Notes: a model not told the origin generated them from the letters alone. Counted from the first letter of the stretch, positions 44,607 through 53,658 are shown. The stretch: DNA of 64,000 nt from Streptomyces sp. NBC_01255 (GCF_036226445.1 NZ_CP108474.1:3038001-3102000), one strand, 5' to 3'. Program-made: numbers and translations.

Positions 44607-44786
44607 TCAGAGAGCCGCGGTGCCGATGCGCTCGACCCAGTAGAGCTGCTTGTGACCGCGGTCGTCGAGACTGTCCGCGATCTTCTGGGCTTCGTCCTTG
44701 GTCGCGTACCGCCCCACGCGGTAGCGGTTGCCGTTGTCGTCCTGCCGTATGACAAGCCAGGGAAGAACAGCGCCGCTGTCGCTCAT
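44607..44786 (-). CDS. SPOR-like small protein (59 aa)
   Basis: A 59-residue gene read from MSDSGAVLPWLVIRQDDNGN to QLYWVERIGTAAL. GGAGGGAGAA lies five bases before the ATG, so expression is likely. The pattern NRYRVGRYATKDEAQKIADSL, with an aromatic/hydrophobic end strand, resembles a single SPOR repeat (peptidoglycan binding) or the similar short soluble proteins common in Streptomyces. There is no signal peptide, so a cytosolic location is expected. It is upstream of the Nudix gene on the same strand, 40 bases away, and the pair may be co-transcribed. Confidence 0.8.
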   Translation of the reverse strand: MSDSGAVLPWLVIRQDDNGNRYRVGRYATKDEAQKIADSLDDRGHKQLYWVERIGTAAL

Positions 44787-44941
44787 CAGGCTTCTCCCTC
44801 CACCGGTCCGGGCATCTCCAACGATCTCCGGGAAACCGCAATCCGCATATGCCGGAGCTTACGCCTGACCTTCACACAGCGGATATGAGTTTTCACAAAG
44901 AGATACGGATCGGCCGGTAACCGACGGAGGGAGGCCGAAGC

Positions 44942-46699
44942 TCACGCCCCGGGGGCAGCCCGGGGAACGGTCGGCAGTGGCATCAGGACAGGGGCGCCGG
45001 CGCCCTCGGGGTCCTTGCGGCAGACGTCACCGCATTCGGCGTCGAGCGAGCAGCAGAGGGAGCAGACGGGTCCGGACCGCACCGGGCAGTCGGCGATGTC
45101 GGGCAGCTCGTACGCCGTCTCGCACTCCGCGCACGTGTGGGTCGCCCGCTCGTCGGCCACCGCCGCCCCCGGTCCGTTCACCGGGTTCGGGCGGGCCAGG
45201 TAGTAGCGACCCTTGGTCGCCCAGGCGATCAGCGGGCAGAGGACGAGCGCGAGGCCGGCCGCGATGAACGTGGAGAACGCCTCCGCGTAGGTACCGAAGA
45301 GACCGAAGAAGGCGAGGATCGAGACGACCGAGGCGATGACCATGGCCCCGAAGCCGGCCGGGTTCACGGCGTACAGGTAGGCGCGCTTGAACTCGATGTA
45401 CGGGGGGCTCCAGCCGGCCCGCTTGTTGATGACGAGGTCGGCGGCGACGGCCACGATCCAGGCGATACCGACGTTGGAGTAGAACCCGAGCAGCTTGTTG
45501 AGGGCCGCGAACATGCTCATCTCCATCAGCGTCAGCGCGATGGCGAGGTTCAGGAAGATGTACCAGACACGGCCGGGGTGGCGGTGGGTGACGCGGGAGA
45601 AGAAGTTCGACCAGGACAGCGAGCCGCTGTAGGCGTTGGTGACGTTGATCTTGATCTGGGAGACGATCACGAAGAGGGCCGCCGCGGGCAGGGCGAACGT
45701 ACCGAGCCAGGGCTTGAGCGCCTCGATCTGCGGGGCGATCGGCTCCAGGGCATGGGTCTTGCCGACGGCCTCCAGGGCGACGAAGGCGAGGAATGCGCCG
45801 CCGAGCTGCTTGGCCGCGCCGATGAGGACCCAGCCGGGTCCGGCGGCGAGCACGGCGAGGTTCCAGCGGCGCTTGGTGGCCTCCGTCTTCGCGGGCATGA
45901 AGCGCAGGTAGTCGGCCTGCTCGCCGATCTGGGCGATCAGGGAGAGCGCGACGCCCGTGCCGAGGCCGAAGCCGATCCACGAGAAGCCCGCGCCAGCCCC
46001 CTCCGTACCGCCGAAGGAGCCGAAGGCGCCCCAGGCGTCGGGGGCCTCGAAGGCCAGGACGACGAAGGGCAGCACCATGCCGACGAGCCAGACCGGCTGG
46101 GTCCAGGCCTGCACCTTGGCCAGCGCTCCCATCCCGCGGAAGACGATCGGGATGACGATCAGCGTCGTGACCAGGTAGCCGATCTCGACCGGGAGGCCGA
46201 CGGCCTGATGCATGGCCTGGGCCATGATCGATCCTTCGAGCGCGAAGAAGATGAAGGTGAAGGAGGCGTAGATCAGGGAGGTCAGCGTGGAGCCGAAGTA
46301 CCCGAAGCCGGCACCCCGGGTGATGAGGTCCATGTCCAGGCCGTACTTCGCGCAGGCGCGGGCGATGGGGATGCCGGTGAGGAAGATGATCGCGGCGGCG
46401 GTGAGGATCGAGGCGAGGCCGCTGCCGAAGCCGTAGGTGAAGACGATCGAGGCGCCGATCGCGAAGTCGGCGAGGTAGGCGATGCCTCCGAGGGCGGTAC
46501 CGGCCACGGTGGCGGGCGACCAGCGCCGGAAGGAGTGCGGTGCGTAGCGCAGCGAGTAGTCCTCGCGGCTCTCGTCCGCGGCCAGCTTGGCGTAGCTGCG
46601 GCGGGGCCCGGGCGGTGGCGCGACCTCCCCCCGTGCTTGAAGGGCCTGGGAGGTGCCCCCGCCCGGCTCCGGGGTGGGTGTGGTGACCGTGTCCGTCAT
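44942..46699 (-). CDS. NCS1-family nucleobase:cation symporter with a C-terminal cysteine-rich domain
   Basis: A 585-residue permease of the purine/cytosine (codB-like) family, with twelve predicted helices from about residue 60 to 510. Typical segments are SFRRWSPATVAGTALGGIAYL and GLDMDLITRGAGFGYFGSTLTSL. It imports a nucleobase or related compound; the substrate is unknown. The cytosolic tail carries eight cysteines within about 40 residues (CAEC, then single C, C, then CSLCC, C, C), a layout that could bind one or two zinc ions. The neighbouring GntR/HutC regulator at 46905, 205 bases upstream on the same strand, probably controls it. Confidence 0.88.
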   Translation of the reverse strand: MTDTVTTPTPEPGGGTSQALQARGEVAPPPGPRRSYAKLAADESREDYSLRYAPHSFRRWSPATVAGTALGGIAYLADFAIGASIVFTYGFGSGLASILTAAAIIFLTGIPIARACAKYGLDMDLITRGAGFGYFGSTLTSLIYASFTFIFFALEGSIMAQAMHQAVGLPVEIGYLVTTLIVIPIVFRGMGALAKVQAWTQPVWLVGMVLPFVVLAFEAPDAWGAFGSFGGTEGAGAGFSWIGFGLGTGVALSLIAQIGEQADYLRFMPAKTEATKRRWNLAVLAAGPGWVLIGAAKQLGGAFLAFVALEAVGKTHALEPIAPQIEALKPWLGTFALPAAALFVIVSQIKINVTNAYSGSLSWSNFFSRVTHRHPGRVWYIFLNLAIALTLMEMSMFAALNKLLGFYSNVGIAWIVAVAADLVINKRAGWSPPYIEFKRAYLYAVNPAGFGAMVIASVVSILAFFGLFGTYAEAFSTFIAAGLALVLCPLIAWATKGRYYLARPNPVNGPGAAVADERATHTCAECETAYELPDIADCPVRSGPVCSLCCSLDAECGDVCRKDPEGAGAPVLMPLPTVPRAAPGA

Positions 46700-46904
46700 G
46701 AGGGTTCCTGTCGTCCGACCGGTTCGCGGGTACGGAGCAGGAAGGTAGGAGCCGGGCGTGACGACTTGTCGCGGTCCGCGATTGCCGGGCGGTTACACGG
46801 CCTGACGCGCCGTTAACTCCCGGTCACACCGCCCGGACAGCCGGACCCGCTCATCGGTCGGCGCGCACCCCCGGGACCCGGGGGCGGGAACACGGCGGGC
46901 CGGA

Positions 46905-47657
46905 TCACCGGACCGGCAGGTGGTACGAGATGCGGTAGCGGTCGGCCGGCACCACGACGTCCGCCGTCTCGACGGCCCGCCCCGACGCGTAATACGTCCG
47001 CTCGACGACCATCACCACATGGCCAGGGACCCCGCCGAGCGCGAGGAGCTCCTCGGCGAGGCCGGGGCGGGCGCCGACCTCCTCCACCACGTTGTCCACG
47101 ACCACGTCGATGGCCGCCATCCGCTCGACGACACCGCAGCCGCCCAGCGGGCCCTCCTCGGGCAGCATCACCGGCGACCGGCCCGTGACCGCGAGCGGCT
47201 CCCAGGAGGTGGAGACCATCATGGGCTCACCCCCGTCCCGGTACACGTACCGCGTGCGCATCACGCGCTCCCCCGGCTCGATGTCGAGCCGGGCGGCCAC
47301 CTCGGCGCTCGCCGGCTCCTGCTCGCTGCTCGACTCCCAGGTCCCCCGGGCCCCTTCGGCCGCCTGCTCCTGCCGGAACGGGGTGGGGCCGGACGCCGGG
47401 CGGTAGCCGGAGCGGGCGATCCGGCGCGGCACCGGGCGCTCCCGCACGTACGTCCCCGAGCCGGACCGGCCCTCCACGAGCCCCTCGGCCATGAGCACCT
47501 TGCGGGCCTCCAGCGCGACGGTGTCCGACACCCCGTACTCCTCGCGGATGCGCGCCTGCGACGGGAGACGGGTGTGCGGCGGAAGCGAGCCGTTGGCGAT
47601 CTTCTCCCGCAGATCGCTCGCCACGCGCAAGTAGGCGGGCTGCTCACCGAATGTCAC
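46905..47657 (-). CDS. GntR/HutC family transcriptional regulator
   Basis: A 250-residue regulator with a winged HTH at about 5-75 (LREKIANGSLPPHTRLPSQARIREEYGVSDTVALEARKVL) and a UTRA ligand domain at about 95-245 that ends in the usual ADVVVPADRYRISYHLPVR strands. It lies immediately upstream of the NCS1 permease and divergent from the chitinase gene, so it could control either; the permease is the more usual target. It is not DasR itself, as far as I can judge from context. Its operator was not identified. Confidence 0.9.
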   Translation of the reverse strand: MTFGEQPAYLRVASDLREKIANGSLPPHTRLPSQARIREEYGVSDTVALEARKVLMAEGLVEGRSGSGTYVRERPVPRRIARSGYRPASGPTPFRQEQAAEGARGTWESSSEQEPASAEVAARLDIEPGERVMRTRYVYRDGGEPMMVSTSWEPLAVTGRSPVMLPEEGPLGGCGVVERMAAIDVVVDNVVEEVGARPGLAEELLALGGVPGHVVMVVERTYYASGRAVETADVVVPADRYRISYHLPVR

Positions 47658-47819
47658 TGGACACTCCCCTCAGGTTGACTGACAGCTACAGAGTGACAAC
47701 CGAGGGTCGCGATCCGCAAGCATGGGCCAAAGTTTCACTCGAAGTGATGACGCGCCGGTCGCAGGCCTTGCTACCCACGGTCACCGCGAGTAGGCGGCAC
47801 CGCACCCCCGCCGCACCCC

Positions 47820-47849
47820 TTGACCTTTATTGGTACAGACCAATACGTT
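47820..47849 (+). promoter_or_regulatory. Chitinase promoter with a DasR-responsive element
   Basis: TTGACC at 47820-47825 and TACGTT at 47844-47849 make a -35/-10 pair with 18-base spacing. The spacer contains ATTGGTACAGACCAAT (47829-47844), which fits the published dre consensus around TGGTCTAGACCA. DasR is the GlcNAc-responsive repressor of chitin genes in Streptomyces. A site between -35 and -10 would block RNA polymerase until chitin breakdown products appear. Confidence 0.8.
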
Positions 47850-47867
47850 CCTGCCTGCACGGCCCCT

Positions 47868-47909
47868 CTCGCACGCTCCACCTCGCACGCTCCACCTCGC
47901 ACGCGCCAT
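47868..47909 (+). repeat. Tandem 14-base repeats in the chitinase leader
   Basis: CTCGCACGCTCCAC occurs at 47868-47881 and again at 47882-47895, with a diverged third copy at 47896-47909 and a partial one near 47914. They lie between promoter and start codon, in the untranslated leader. Confidence 0.8.
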
Positions 47910-47933
47910 CCCGCCTCGCACAGGAACGAGCCC

Positions 47934-49265
47934 ATGCGCCCCAGAGCCCTGACCAAGCTGACCTTCGGCGCCGCCGCCGCGGCCACCCTCGGCCTCCTCG
48001 CCACCCTGGCCCCCACGGCCGACGCGCACCAGCCCTCCACCCCCACACACTCGCTGAAGCGCATCGGGTACTTCACCCAATGGGGCATCTACGGGCGGGA
48101 CTTCCAGGTCAAGGACCTGCAGACCAGCGGCACCGCCGCGAAGCTCAGCCACATCAACTACGCCTTCGGCGTCGTCGGTTCGAACGGCAAGTGCCTCATG
48201 GGCAACATGCCCGGCTCCGACCCGTGGGCCGACTACGTGCGCCCCGTCGACGCGGCCGACTCGGTGGACGGCGTCGCCGACACCGCCGAGCAGCCCCTCG
48301 CCGGCAACTTCCACCAGTTGCGCGAGCTGAAGGCGAAGAACCCCGGCCTCAAGGTCATGATCTCGCTGGGCGGTTGGAGCGGATCGGCCCACTTCTCCGA
48401 CGCCGTGCGCACCGACGCCGGCCGCAAGACGCTGGTCGCCTCCTGCATCGACACGTACATCAAGGGCAACCTCCCCGCCGACGGCGCCCGCGGCGGCGCC
48501 GGAGCCGCCGCCGGCATCTTCGACGGTATCGACCTGGACTGGGAGTGGCCCGGCTCGGACGGCGCCCCCGGGAACGTGATCCGCCCCGAGGACAAGCCCA
48601 ACTTCACCAAGCTCGTACGGGAGTTCCGCACCCAGCTCGACGCCTACGGGCGCTCACTGCCCCAGCGCAAGCGCTACGACCTCAGCGCGTACGTGCCCAC
48701 CGCCCCCGCCAAGATCGACGCGGGCTTCGAAGTCGCCAAGATCATGCGGGACTTCGACTTCGTGAACCTCCAGGGCTACGACTTCCACGTCTCCGGCGAG
48801 ACGACGACCGCCCAGCAGTCCGCGCTCTTCGCCAAGAACGACTGGAGCGTCGACGGGACCGTGAAGTCCTGGCTGCGGCGCGGGGCCCCGGCGCACAAGC
48901 TCGTGGTCGGCATGCCCTTCTACGGCCAGGGCTGGACCGGCGTCACCGGCGGCGGCGACGGCCTGGGCCGGCCGGCGACCGGGCCCGCCCCCGCCACCTG
49001 GGCCGCCGGCTCCGAGGACTACAAGCACCTCAAGACGCTCGCCGACTCCGGTACGTACACGCTCCACCGCGGCTACCGGAACGGCCACGCCTGGCTCTTC
49101 GACGGCACGACCCTCTGGACCTACGACGACCCCACCGTGCTGCGCACCAAGGCGTCCTACGTCCGCCAGCGGGGCCTCGGCGGCGCCATGGTCTGGTCCC
49201 TGGACGGCGACACCCCCGACGGTGAGCTGATCACCGCGATCGACCGGGGCCTGACCCGGCGCTGA
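47934..49265 (+). CDS. Secreted GH18 chitinase
   Basis: A 443-residue enzyme hydrolysing chitin outside the cell. The ATG at 47934 follows AGGAACGAG and opens a signal peptide (MRPRALTKLTFGAAAAATLG to ADA). The GH18 barrel shows the SLGGW strand-3 motif (VMISLGGWSGSAHF) and the full catalytic motif FDGIDLDWEW with its acid glutamate. Later features are LVVGMPFYGQGWTGV and GGAMVWSLDGDT. No carbohydrate-binding or fibronectin domain is seen; it is catalytic domain only. The promoter carries a DasR-type operator, which implies induction by chitin and N-acetylglucosamine signals. Confidence 0.95.
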   Translation: MRPRALTKLTFGAAAAATLGLLATLAPTADAHQPSTPTHSLKRIGYFTQWGIYGRDFQVKDLQTSGTAAKLSHINYAFGVVGSNGKCLMGNMPGSDPWADYVRPVDAADSVDGVADTAEQPLAGNFHQLRELKAKNPGLKVMISLGGWSGSAHFSDAVRTDAGRKTLVASCIDTYIKGNLPADGARGGAGAAAGIFDGIDLDWEWPGSDGAPGNVIRPEDKPNFTKLVREFRTQLDAYGRSLPQRKRYDLSAYVPTAPAKIDAGFEVAKIMRDFDFVNLQGYDFHVSGETTTAQQSALFAKNDWSVDGTVKSWLRRGAPAHKLVVGMPFYGQGWTGVTGGGDGLGRPATGPAPATWAAGSEDYKHLKTLADSGTYTLHRGYRNGHAWLFDGTTLWTYDDPTVLRTKASYVRQRGLGGAMVWSLDGDTPDGELITAIDRGLTRR

Positions 49266-49273
49266 GACGCACG

Positions 49274-49307
49274 CGGGGCCGGGCCTCCCGAAGGAGACCC
49301 GGCCCCG
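49274..49307 (+). terminator. Chitinase terminator
   Basis: CGGGGCCGGG at 49274-49283 pairs with 49298-49307. The stem continues inward through CTCC/GGAG past one mismatch to a CGAA loop. It is located nine bases after the chitinase stop. Confidence 0.8.
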
Positions 49308-49342
49308 TACGTGTCCCGTACGCGTACGCCTTCTGCCGCCTG

Positions 49343-50575
49343 TCAGGCCGAGCTGCTCGCGTCCTCTTCCATCGGCGGCGTGTCCGTCAGGCCGAGCCCG
49401 GTCCGCGCCTTCGCGCCGAGGTCCGCGTGCACGGCGTCCCAGGCCGCGTCGTACGCCTCCCAGTAGGCGTCCGCGTCGGCCGCCCCGGCCAGTTTCCGCC
49501 ACTGCTTCGAGGCCGCGTCGAGCTCCTTGCCGAGCGCCGCGACCGGGGCCGTGGAGGCACCGGGCCAGGAGTGCTTCCCCAGCCCGGCGCGCGCCCCGTC
49601 GATCGCCGCAAGCATCTCCCCGGCCCACGCCTTGTTGGCCGCGAAGTCCTCGTCCGGGTCGGCCTCCGGCTCCCGGTAGCCGACCGTCTCGATCGGGTTG
49701 ACGGTCTTCAGGAAGTGCTCCTGGTCGGCGGTCAGGGTGCTCGCGTCGGACCGCACCGAGCCGCTGAAGGGCTCTTCCTCGCTCGCGAACGCGCAGGTCA
49801 CGATCCGGTCGCCGAGGCGCCAGCTCTGGCCGCTCGGCATGTAGTAGTACACCCCCACGTCGATGGGGACGGCCCAGGTGTCCAGCGCGTACGCGGAGTT
49901 GATCGTCTCGCAGCGCTTCTCCGCCACCTCTTCGATCTCGGACTCGCCGGGCCACTTGTCGTAGCCGGTGAGCTTGAAGCCGCCGGTGACCTCGCCGTCG
50001 TGCGGCTTCGCGCAGTCGACGATCTCGACGTCCGTCGCGTACTCCCTCTCCTCCAGCTTGCCGTCGTCGCCGAAGCACTGCCCGGTGCGCAGCGCGAACG
50101 GGGACTTGGTGCGCGATGCCTCCTCCACGCCCTCGTTGAAGCCGTCGACGGCCGAGCCGACGGCACCCGTCACGAAGCCGATGAGGAGCAGCAGGCAGCT
50201 GACGGTGGAGAGGATGATGCCCGTGACCGCGAGCCCCTTGCCGTCCTGGTCCTTCTTCCTGATCTGCGGGAGGGCGATCAGGCCGAGGATCAGTCCGAGG
50301 GGCGGGAGGCAGCAGACGATGCCGGTGACGAGGGAGCCGATCGCGAGCCCGTTGGTGGAGCGCCTGGGCTGCCCGTAGGGCCCGAGGCCGGGGGGACCGG
50401 GCATGCCGGGCATGCCAGGCCCGCCGTGCGGCCCGTGCGGCCCGGGCGGGCCGCCGTAGGGACCGGCCGCGTACGGCCCTCCTGGGGAGGTGTACGGGCC
50501 GGGGGCGGGCCAGCCCTGCTGCGGCGGGCCCCCTTGGGGCGACGGGGGCTGCTGGGGCGGCTGGGTCGGCTCCAC
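49343..50575 (-). CDS. DUF4190 / septum-formation-family membrane protein
   Basis: A 410-residue protein. The GTG at 50575 has AGGAG upstream. The first about 90 residues are Pro/Gly/Gln repeats (PPQQGWPAPGPYTSPGGPY). Two helices at about 95-145 (IGSLVTGIVCCLPPLGLILGLIALPQI; GLAVTGIILSTVSCLLLLIGFVTG) form the DUF4190 unit. An extracytoplasmic domain with paired cysteines follows (TGQCFGDDG, VDCAKPHDGEV, RCETINSAY, VTCAF), typical of the 'septum formation' family whose consensus is CxxxPHxxEv. Its function in division is only suggested by that name. It is convergent with the chitinase. Confidence 0.82.
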   Translation of the reverse strand: MEPTQPPQQPPSPQGGPPQQGWPAPGPYTSPGGPYAAGPYGGPPGPHGPHGGPGMPGMPGPPGLGPYGQPRRSTNGLAIGSLVTGIVCCLPPLGLILGLIALPQIRKKDQDGKGLAVTGIILSTVSCLLLLIGFVTGAVGSAVDGFNEGVEEASRTKSPFALRTGQCFGDDGKLEEREYATDVEIVDCAKPHDGEVTGGFKLTGYDKWPGESEIEEVAEKRCETINSAYALDTWAVPIDVGVYYYMPSGQSWRLGDRIVTCAFASEEEPFSGSVRSDASTLTADQEHFLKTVNPIETVGYREPEADPDEDFAANKAWAGEMLAAIDGARAGLGKHSWPGASTAPVAALGKELDAASKQWRKLAGAADADAYWEAYDAAWDAVHADLGAKARTGLGLTDTPPMEEDASSSA

Positions 50576-50694
50576 GGCTGACGTGCTCCTGTTGGGGCGG
50601 CTTGGGACGGCTCGGGACGACTGATGCGAACAGACGAACGAGCGCGCATCGTACGTGGTCGGCCCCTGCATCCTTCGACCCGGGGGTACGCCGA

Positions 50695-50724
50695 AGGGGC
50701 GGCCGCCCGCAGGCGACCGCCCCT
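50695..50724 (-). terminator. Terminator of the subtilisin gene
   Basis: On the minus strand AGGGGCGGTCGCC pairs with GGCGGCCGCCCCT (13 base pairs including one T-G) around a TGCG loop, 25 bases after the protease stop. Confidence 0.8.
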
Positions 50725-50748
50725 CACCGTTCAGCTACGAAGACGGGC

Positions 50749-52323
50749 TCAGAACTGCAGGCCCCACGAGTCGATCTTGCCGATGTCGGCGTTCGCGTTG
50801 TCCGTGACCCGCAGCTTCCACGTGCCGTTGGCGACCTCCGAGGAGGCGTTCACGCTGTACGTGGTGTTGATGTTGTCCGCACTGCCGCCCGTACCGAAGG
50901 CCTTCAGGGTGTACGCCGAGCCGTCGGGGGCGATCAGCTGGACCTGGAGGTCACCGATGTAGGTGTGGACGATGTTCACCGGCACCTGGAGGGTGGAGGG
51001 GGCGTTGCCCGCGACGCCGCTGACGGTGACGGGGGACTCCACGGTCGCGTTGTCGGCGATGGCGAAGTCCGCGGTGTTCTCGAACTTCGGACCGGGGGGC
51101 GGGGTGGTGCCGCCGCCGCCGACGAAGAGCAGCCGGTTCGGGGAGCCGGTGCCGGGGCTGGTGACGACGTTCGGGGTGGCGGCCGTCGTCAGGGCCGTGG
51201 AGACCTGCGCCGGGGTCGCCGTCGGGTTGCCGGCGAGGTAGACGGCCGCGGCGCCCGCGACGTGCGGGGTCGCCATCGACGTACCGGAGATGGTGTTGGT
51301 GGCGGTGTCGTTGGTGTTCCAGGCCGACTTGATGGAGGAGCCCGGGGCGAAGATGTCCAGGACCGTGCCGTAGTTGGAGAAGCTGGAGCGGGCGTCGGTG
51401 CTGGTCGTGGAGCCGACCGTGATGGCCTCCGCGACGCGCGCCGGCGAGTAGTTGGAGGCGTTGGAGCTGTCGTTGCCCGCGGCGACCGCGTACGTGACGC
51501 CGGAGGCGATCGAGTTGCGGACGGCGGCGTCGAGGACGGTGTCGACGCCACCGCCGAGGCTCATGTTGGCGACGGCCGGCTTGACGGCGTTCTGCGTCAC
51601 CCAGTCGATGCCCGCGACGACCTGCTCGGTCGTGCCGGAGCCGGAGTTGTCGAGGACGCGGACGCCGACGATCTTGGCCTTCTTGGCGACGCCGTAGGCC
51701 GTGCCGCCGACGGTGCCGGCGACGTGGGTGCCGTGGCCGTGGCCGTCCTGGGCGGTGTTGTCGTTGTCGATGGCGTCGTAGCCGTTGAAGGCGCGGCCGC
51801 CGAAGTCGCTGTGGCTGATGCGGACACCGGTGTCGATGATGTACGCGGTGACGCCCTGGCCGGCGCTGTCCGGGTAGCTGTAGCTCTGGTTCAGAGGGAG
51901 AGCCTTCTGGTCGACCCGGTCGAGGCCCCAGGACGGCGGGGAGGGCTGCGTGGCGTCGATCGTGAAGACGCGGTTCTGTACGACGGACTGCACGGCGGGG
52001 TCGGCCGCGAGCTTCTTCGCCTGAGCCTCGGAGAGCTCGACGGAGTAGCCGTTGATCGCCGAGGTGTACGTCCGCTTGATCTTCGCGCCGAACTTGGCGG
52101 CGACCGCCCGGCCCTTGGCGGTCTCCGCCTGCGCGGACTCGTCGAGGGTGACGATGTAGCTGCCCGCGATGGTGCCTTCGGCTCCGGCGTTCTCGATGAC
52201 GCCCTCCGCGGCGGCCGGCGAGGCGGCGGCCGGGAAGGTGGAGGCGGAGCCGAGGGCGAGGGCTGCGACGGCGATGGCCGCGGCAGTGGCTATTCGGCGA
52301 CGTGAGTCACGCATCACTGACAT
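50749..52323 (-). CDS. Secreted subtilisin-like serine protease (S8) with propeptide and P-domain
   Basis: A 524-residue pre-pro-enzyme. The ATG at 52323 follows GGAGGA by eight bases. A Sec signal covers about 1-38. An Inhibitor_I9 propeptide follows (about 55-125, SYIVTLDESAQAE). The catalytic domain has Asp in YIIDTGVRISHSDF, His in DGHGHGTHVAGTVGG and Ser in SGTSMATPHVAGAAAVYLAG. After a Pro/Gly linker the C-terminal about 125 residues form a P_proprotein (P-domain) beta sandwich ending KIDSWGLQF. It is expected to degrade external protein, as many Streptomyces alkaline proteases do, and is monocistronic. Confidence 0.95.
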   Translation of the reverse strand: MSVMRDSRRRIATAAAIAVAALALGSASTFPAAASPAAAEGVIENAGAEGTIAGSYIVTLDESAQAETAKGRAVAAKFGAKIKRTYTSAINGYSVELSEAQAKKLAADPAVQSVVQNRVFTIDATQPSPPSWGLDRVDQKALPLNQSYSYPDSAGQGVTAYIIDTGVRISHSDFGGRAFNGYDAIDNDNTAQDGHGHGTHVAGTVGGTAYGVAKKAKIVGVRVLDNSGSGTTEQVVAGIDWVTQNAVKPAVANMSLGGGVDTVLDAAVRNSIASGVTYAVAAGNDSSNASNYSPARVAEAITVGSTTSTDARSSFSNYGTVLDIFAPGSSIKSAWNTNDTATNTISGTSMATPHVAGAAAVYLAGNPTATPAQVSTALTTAATPNVVTSPGTGSPNRLLFVGGGGTTPPPGPKFENTADFAIADNATVESPVTVSGVAGNAPSTLQVPVNIVHTYIGDLQVQLIAPDGSAYTLKAFGTGGSADNINTTYSVNASSEVANGTWKLRVTDNANADIGKIDSWGLQF

Positions 52324-52511
52324 GTGAGGGGTCCTCCTCATTGGTGGTGCGTTGCTGTGGGGGAAGGCATGAACATGACAAGACGACGCGAGATGTCCGC
52401 GCCGTTCCGCACGTCCGGCTGCCGAGCGAAAGATTGACGGATCCATAGGAATCACACAAGGGTCATGCCGTACCCGACACACCCGTGTCACACGGCTGAC
52501 ATCCTGGCCGC

Positions 52512-53633
52512 ATGACCGCCTACGTGTGCCCTCGTTGCCACGTCCACTCCCCCACGGACGCGCTCACCTGGTGTTGTCCGGAGTGCCGAGGCCCCTGGGA
52601 TCTGGAGTTCACGCCTCCACCGGCGTCCCTCCCGCCACTCGCGTCCCTCGCGTCACGTGTGAATTCCTTGTGGCGGTACGCGGAGGCACTGCCGCCGATG
52701 CCGTACGGACCCGAGGTGACCCTCGGGGAGGGCCGCACGCCCCTCGTCGCCCTCACGGAGTCGGTTTCGGCCAAACTCGACTTCCTCATGCCGACGCTGT
52801 CCTTCAAGGACCGGGGCGCGGTGATGCTCGCCGCGCACGCCCTGCGCCTGGCACGCGCCGGGGGTCTCGACCGGGTCGTGGCCGACAGCAGCGGCAACGC
52901 GGGCACGGCGATCGCCGCTTACGGCGCGCGGGCGGGGCTCGACACCCTCGTGTACGTACCCGAGGGCACGTCCCCGAAGAAGCTGGAGCAGATCCGGGCG
53001 CACGGAGCCCGCGTCGTCGAGGTGCCCGGCGACCGCGAGGCCACCGCCCGGGCGGCACGCGAGGCCGCCGAAGCGCCCGGCACGTTCTACGCCTCGCACG
53101 TGTACAACCCGTACTTCCTGCACGGCACCAAGACCTACGTGTACGAGCTCTGGGAGGAGCTCGGCGGCCGGCTCCCCGACACGATCGTCGTCCCCGTCGG
53201 CAACGGCACGCTGCTTCTCGGCGCCGCCCTCGCCCTCGACGAACTGCGCCGGCAGGGCCTTGACGACACCCGGCCGGCCCTCGTCGCCGTCCAGGCCGAG
53301 GCCGTCTCCCCCCTGGCGGCCGCCTTCCACGCGGGCGCGGACGACATCACCGGCCCGGCCCCTTCCCGCCCCACCCTCGCCGAGGGCATCGCGATCCCCG
53401 CGCCGCCCCGTGCCCGCCAGATCCTCCGGGCGGTACGCGAGACGGGCGGGACCTTCCTGACGGTGACGGAGGACCAGATCCGCCAGGCACAACGGGACCT
53501 GGCGGCCCGCGGCCTCTTCGTCGAGGCCACCGGCGTGGCGTGCTGGGCGGCGGTCGCCGCCGCCCCGCCGCGCCCCGGCCTCACGGTGGTGCCGCTGTGC
53601 GGGGCGGGCGCGAAGACGGGGCTCGCGCGGTAG
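52512..53633 (+). CDS. Threonine-synthase-like PLP-dependent enzyme
   Basis: A 373-residue fold-type II PLP enzyme. The N-terminus has a zinc-ribbon-like set (CPRCHVHSP and CCPECRGPW), as in archaeal-type threonine synthases. The PLP lysine is in SFKDRGAV and the substrate loop in ADSSGNAGTAIAAY. The phosphate-binding Gly stretch is VPVGNGTLLLGAAL. A cysteate/threonine synthase or diaminopropionate-type reaction is possible; the exact substrate is not readable. It starts 188 bases from the divergent protease start, with no strong ribosome site, so it may be leaderless. Confidence 0.85.
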   Translation: MTAYVCPRCHVHSPTDALTWCCPECRGPWDLEFTPPPASLPPLASLASRVNSLWRYAEALPPMPYGPEVTLGEGRTPLVALTESVSAKLDFLMPTLSFKDRGAVMLAAHALRLARAGGLDRVVADSSGNAGTAIAAYGARAGLDTLVYVPEGTSPKKLEQIRAHGARVVEVPGDREATARAAREAAEAPGTFYASHVYNPYFLHGTKTYVYELWEELGGRLPDTIVVPVGNGTLLLGAALALDELRRQGLDDTRPALVAVQAEAVSPLAAAFHAGADDITGPAPSRPTLAEGIAIPAPPRARQILRAVRETGGTFLTVTEDQIRQAQRDLAARGLFVEATGVACWAAVAAAPPRPGLTVVPLCGAGAKTGLAR

Positions 53634-53658
53634 GAGAGCCTACGAGCCCGGTGAAGGA

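Noticed and set aside
44563..44841. A 92-codon minus-strand frame overlapping the 59-residue SPOR-like gene
   Set aside because: It is in a different frame, Arg/Gln-rich and motif-free. The shorter frame at 44607-44786 has a good ribosome site and a recognisable pattern.
39804..44888. A 1694-codon plus-strand open frame
   Set aside because: It overlaps well-supported genes on both strands (the end of the TPM gene, PspA, phosphatase, RsbW-like, Nudix). Its translation is Gly/Ala/Arg/Val-rich without motifs, a GC-driven shadow.
46700..46904. Search for a riboswitch before the NCS1 permease gene
   Set aside because: I could not assemble any known purine or related aptamer core from the sequence; control by the GntR-type regulator is more likely.
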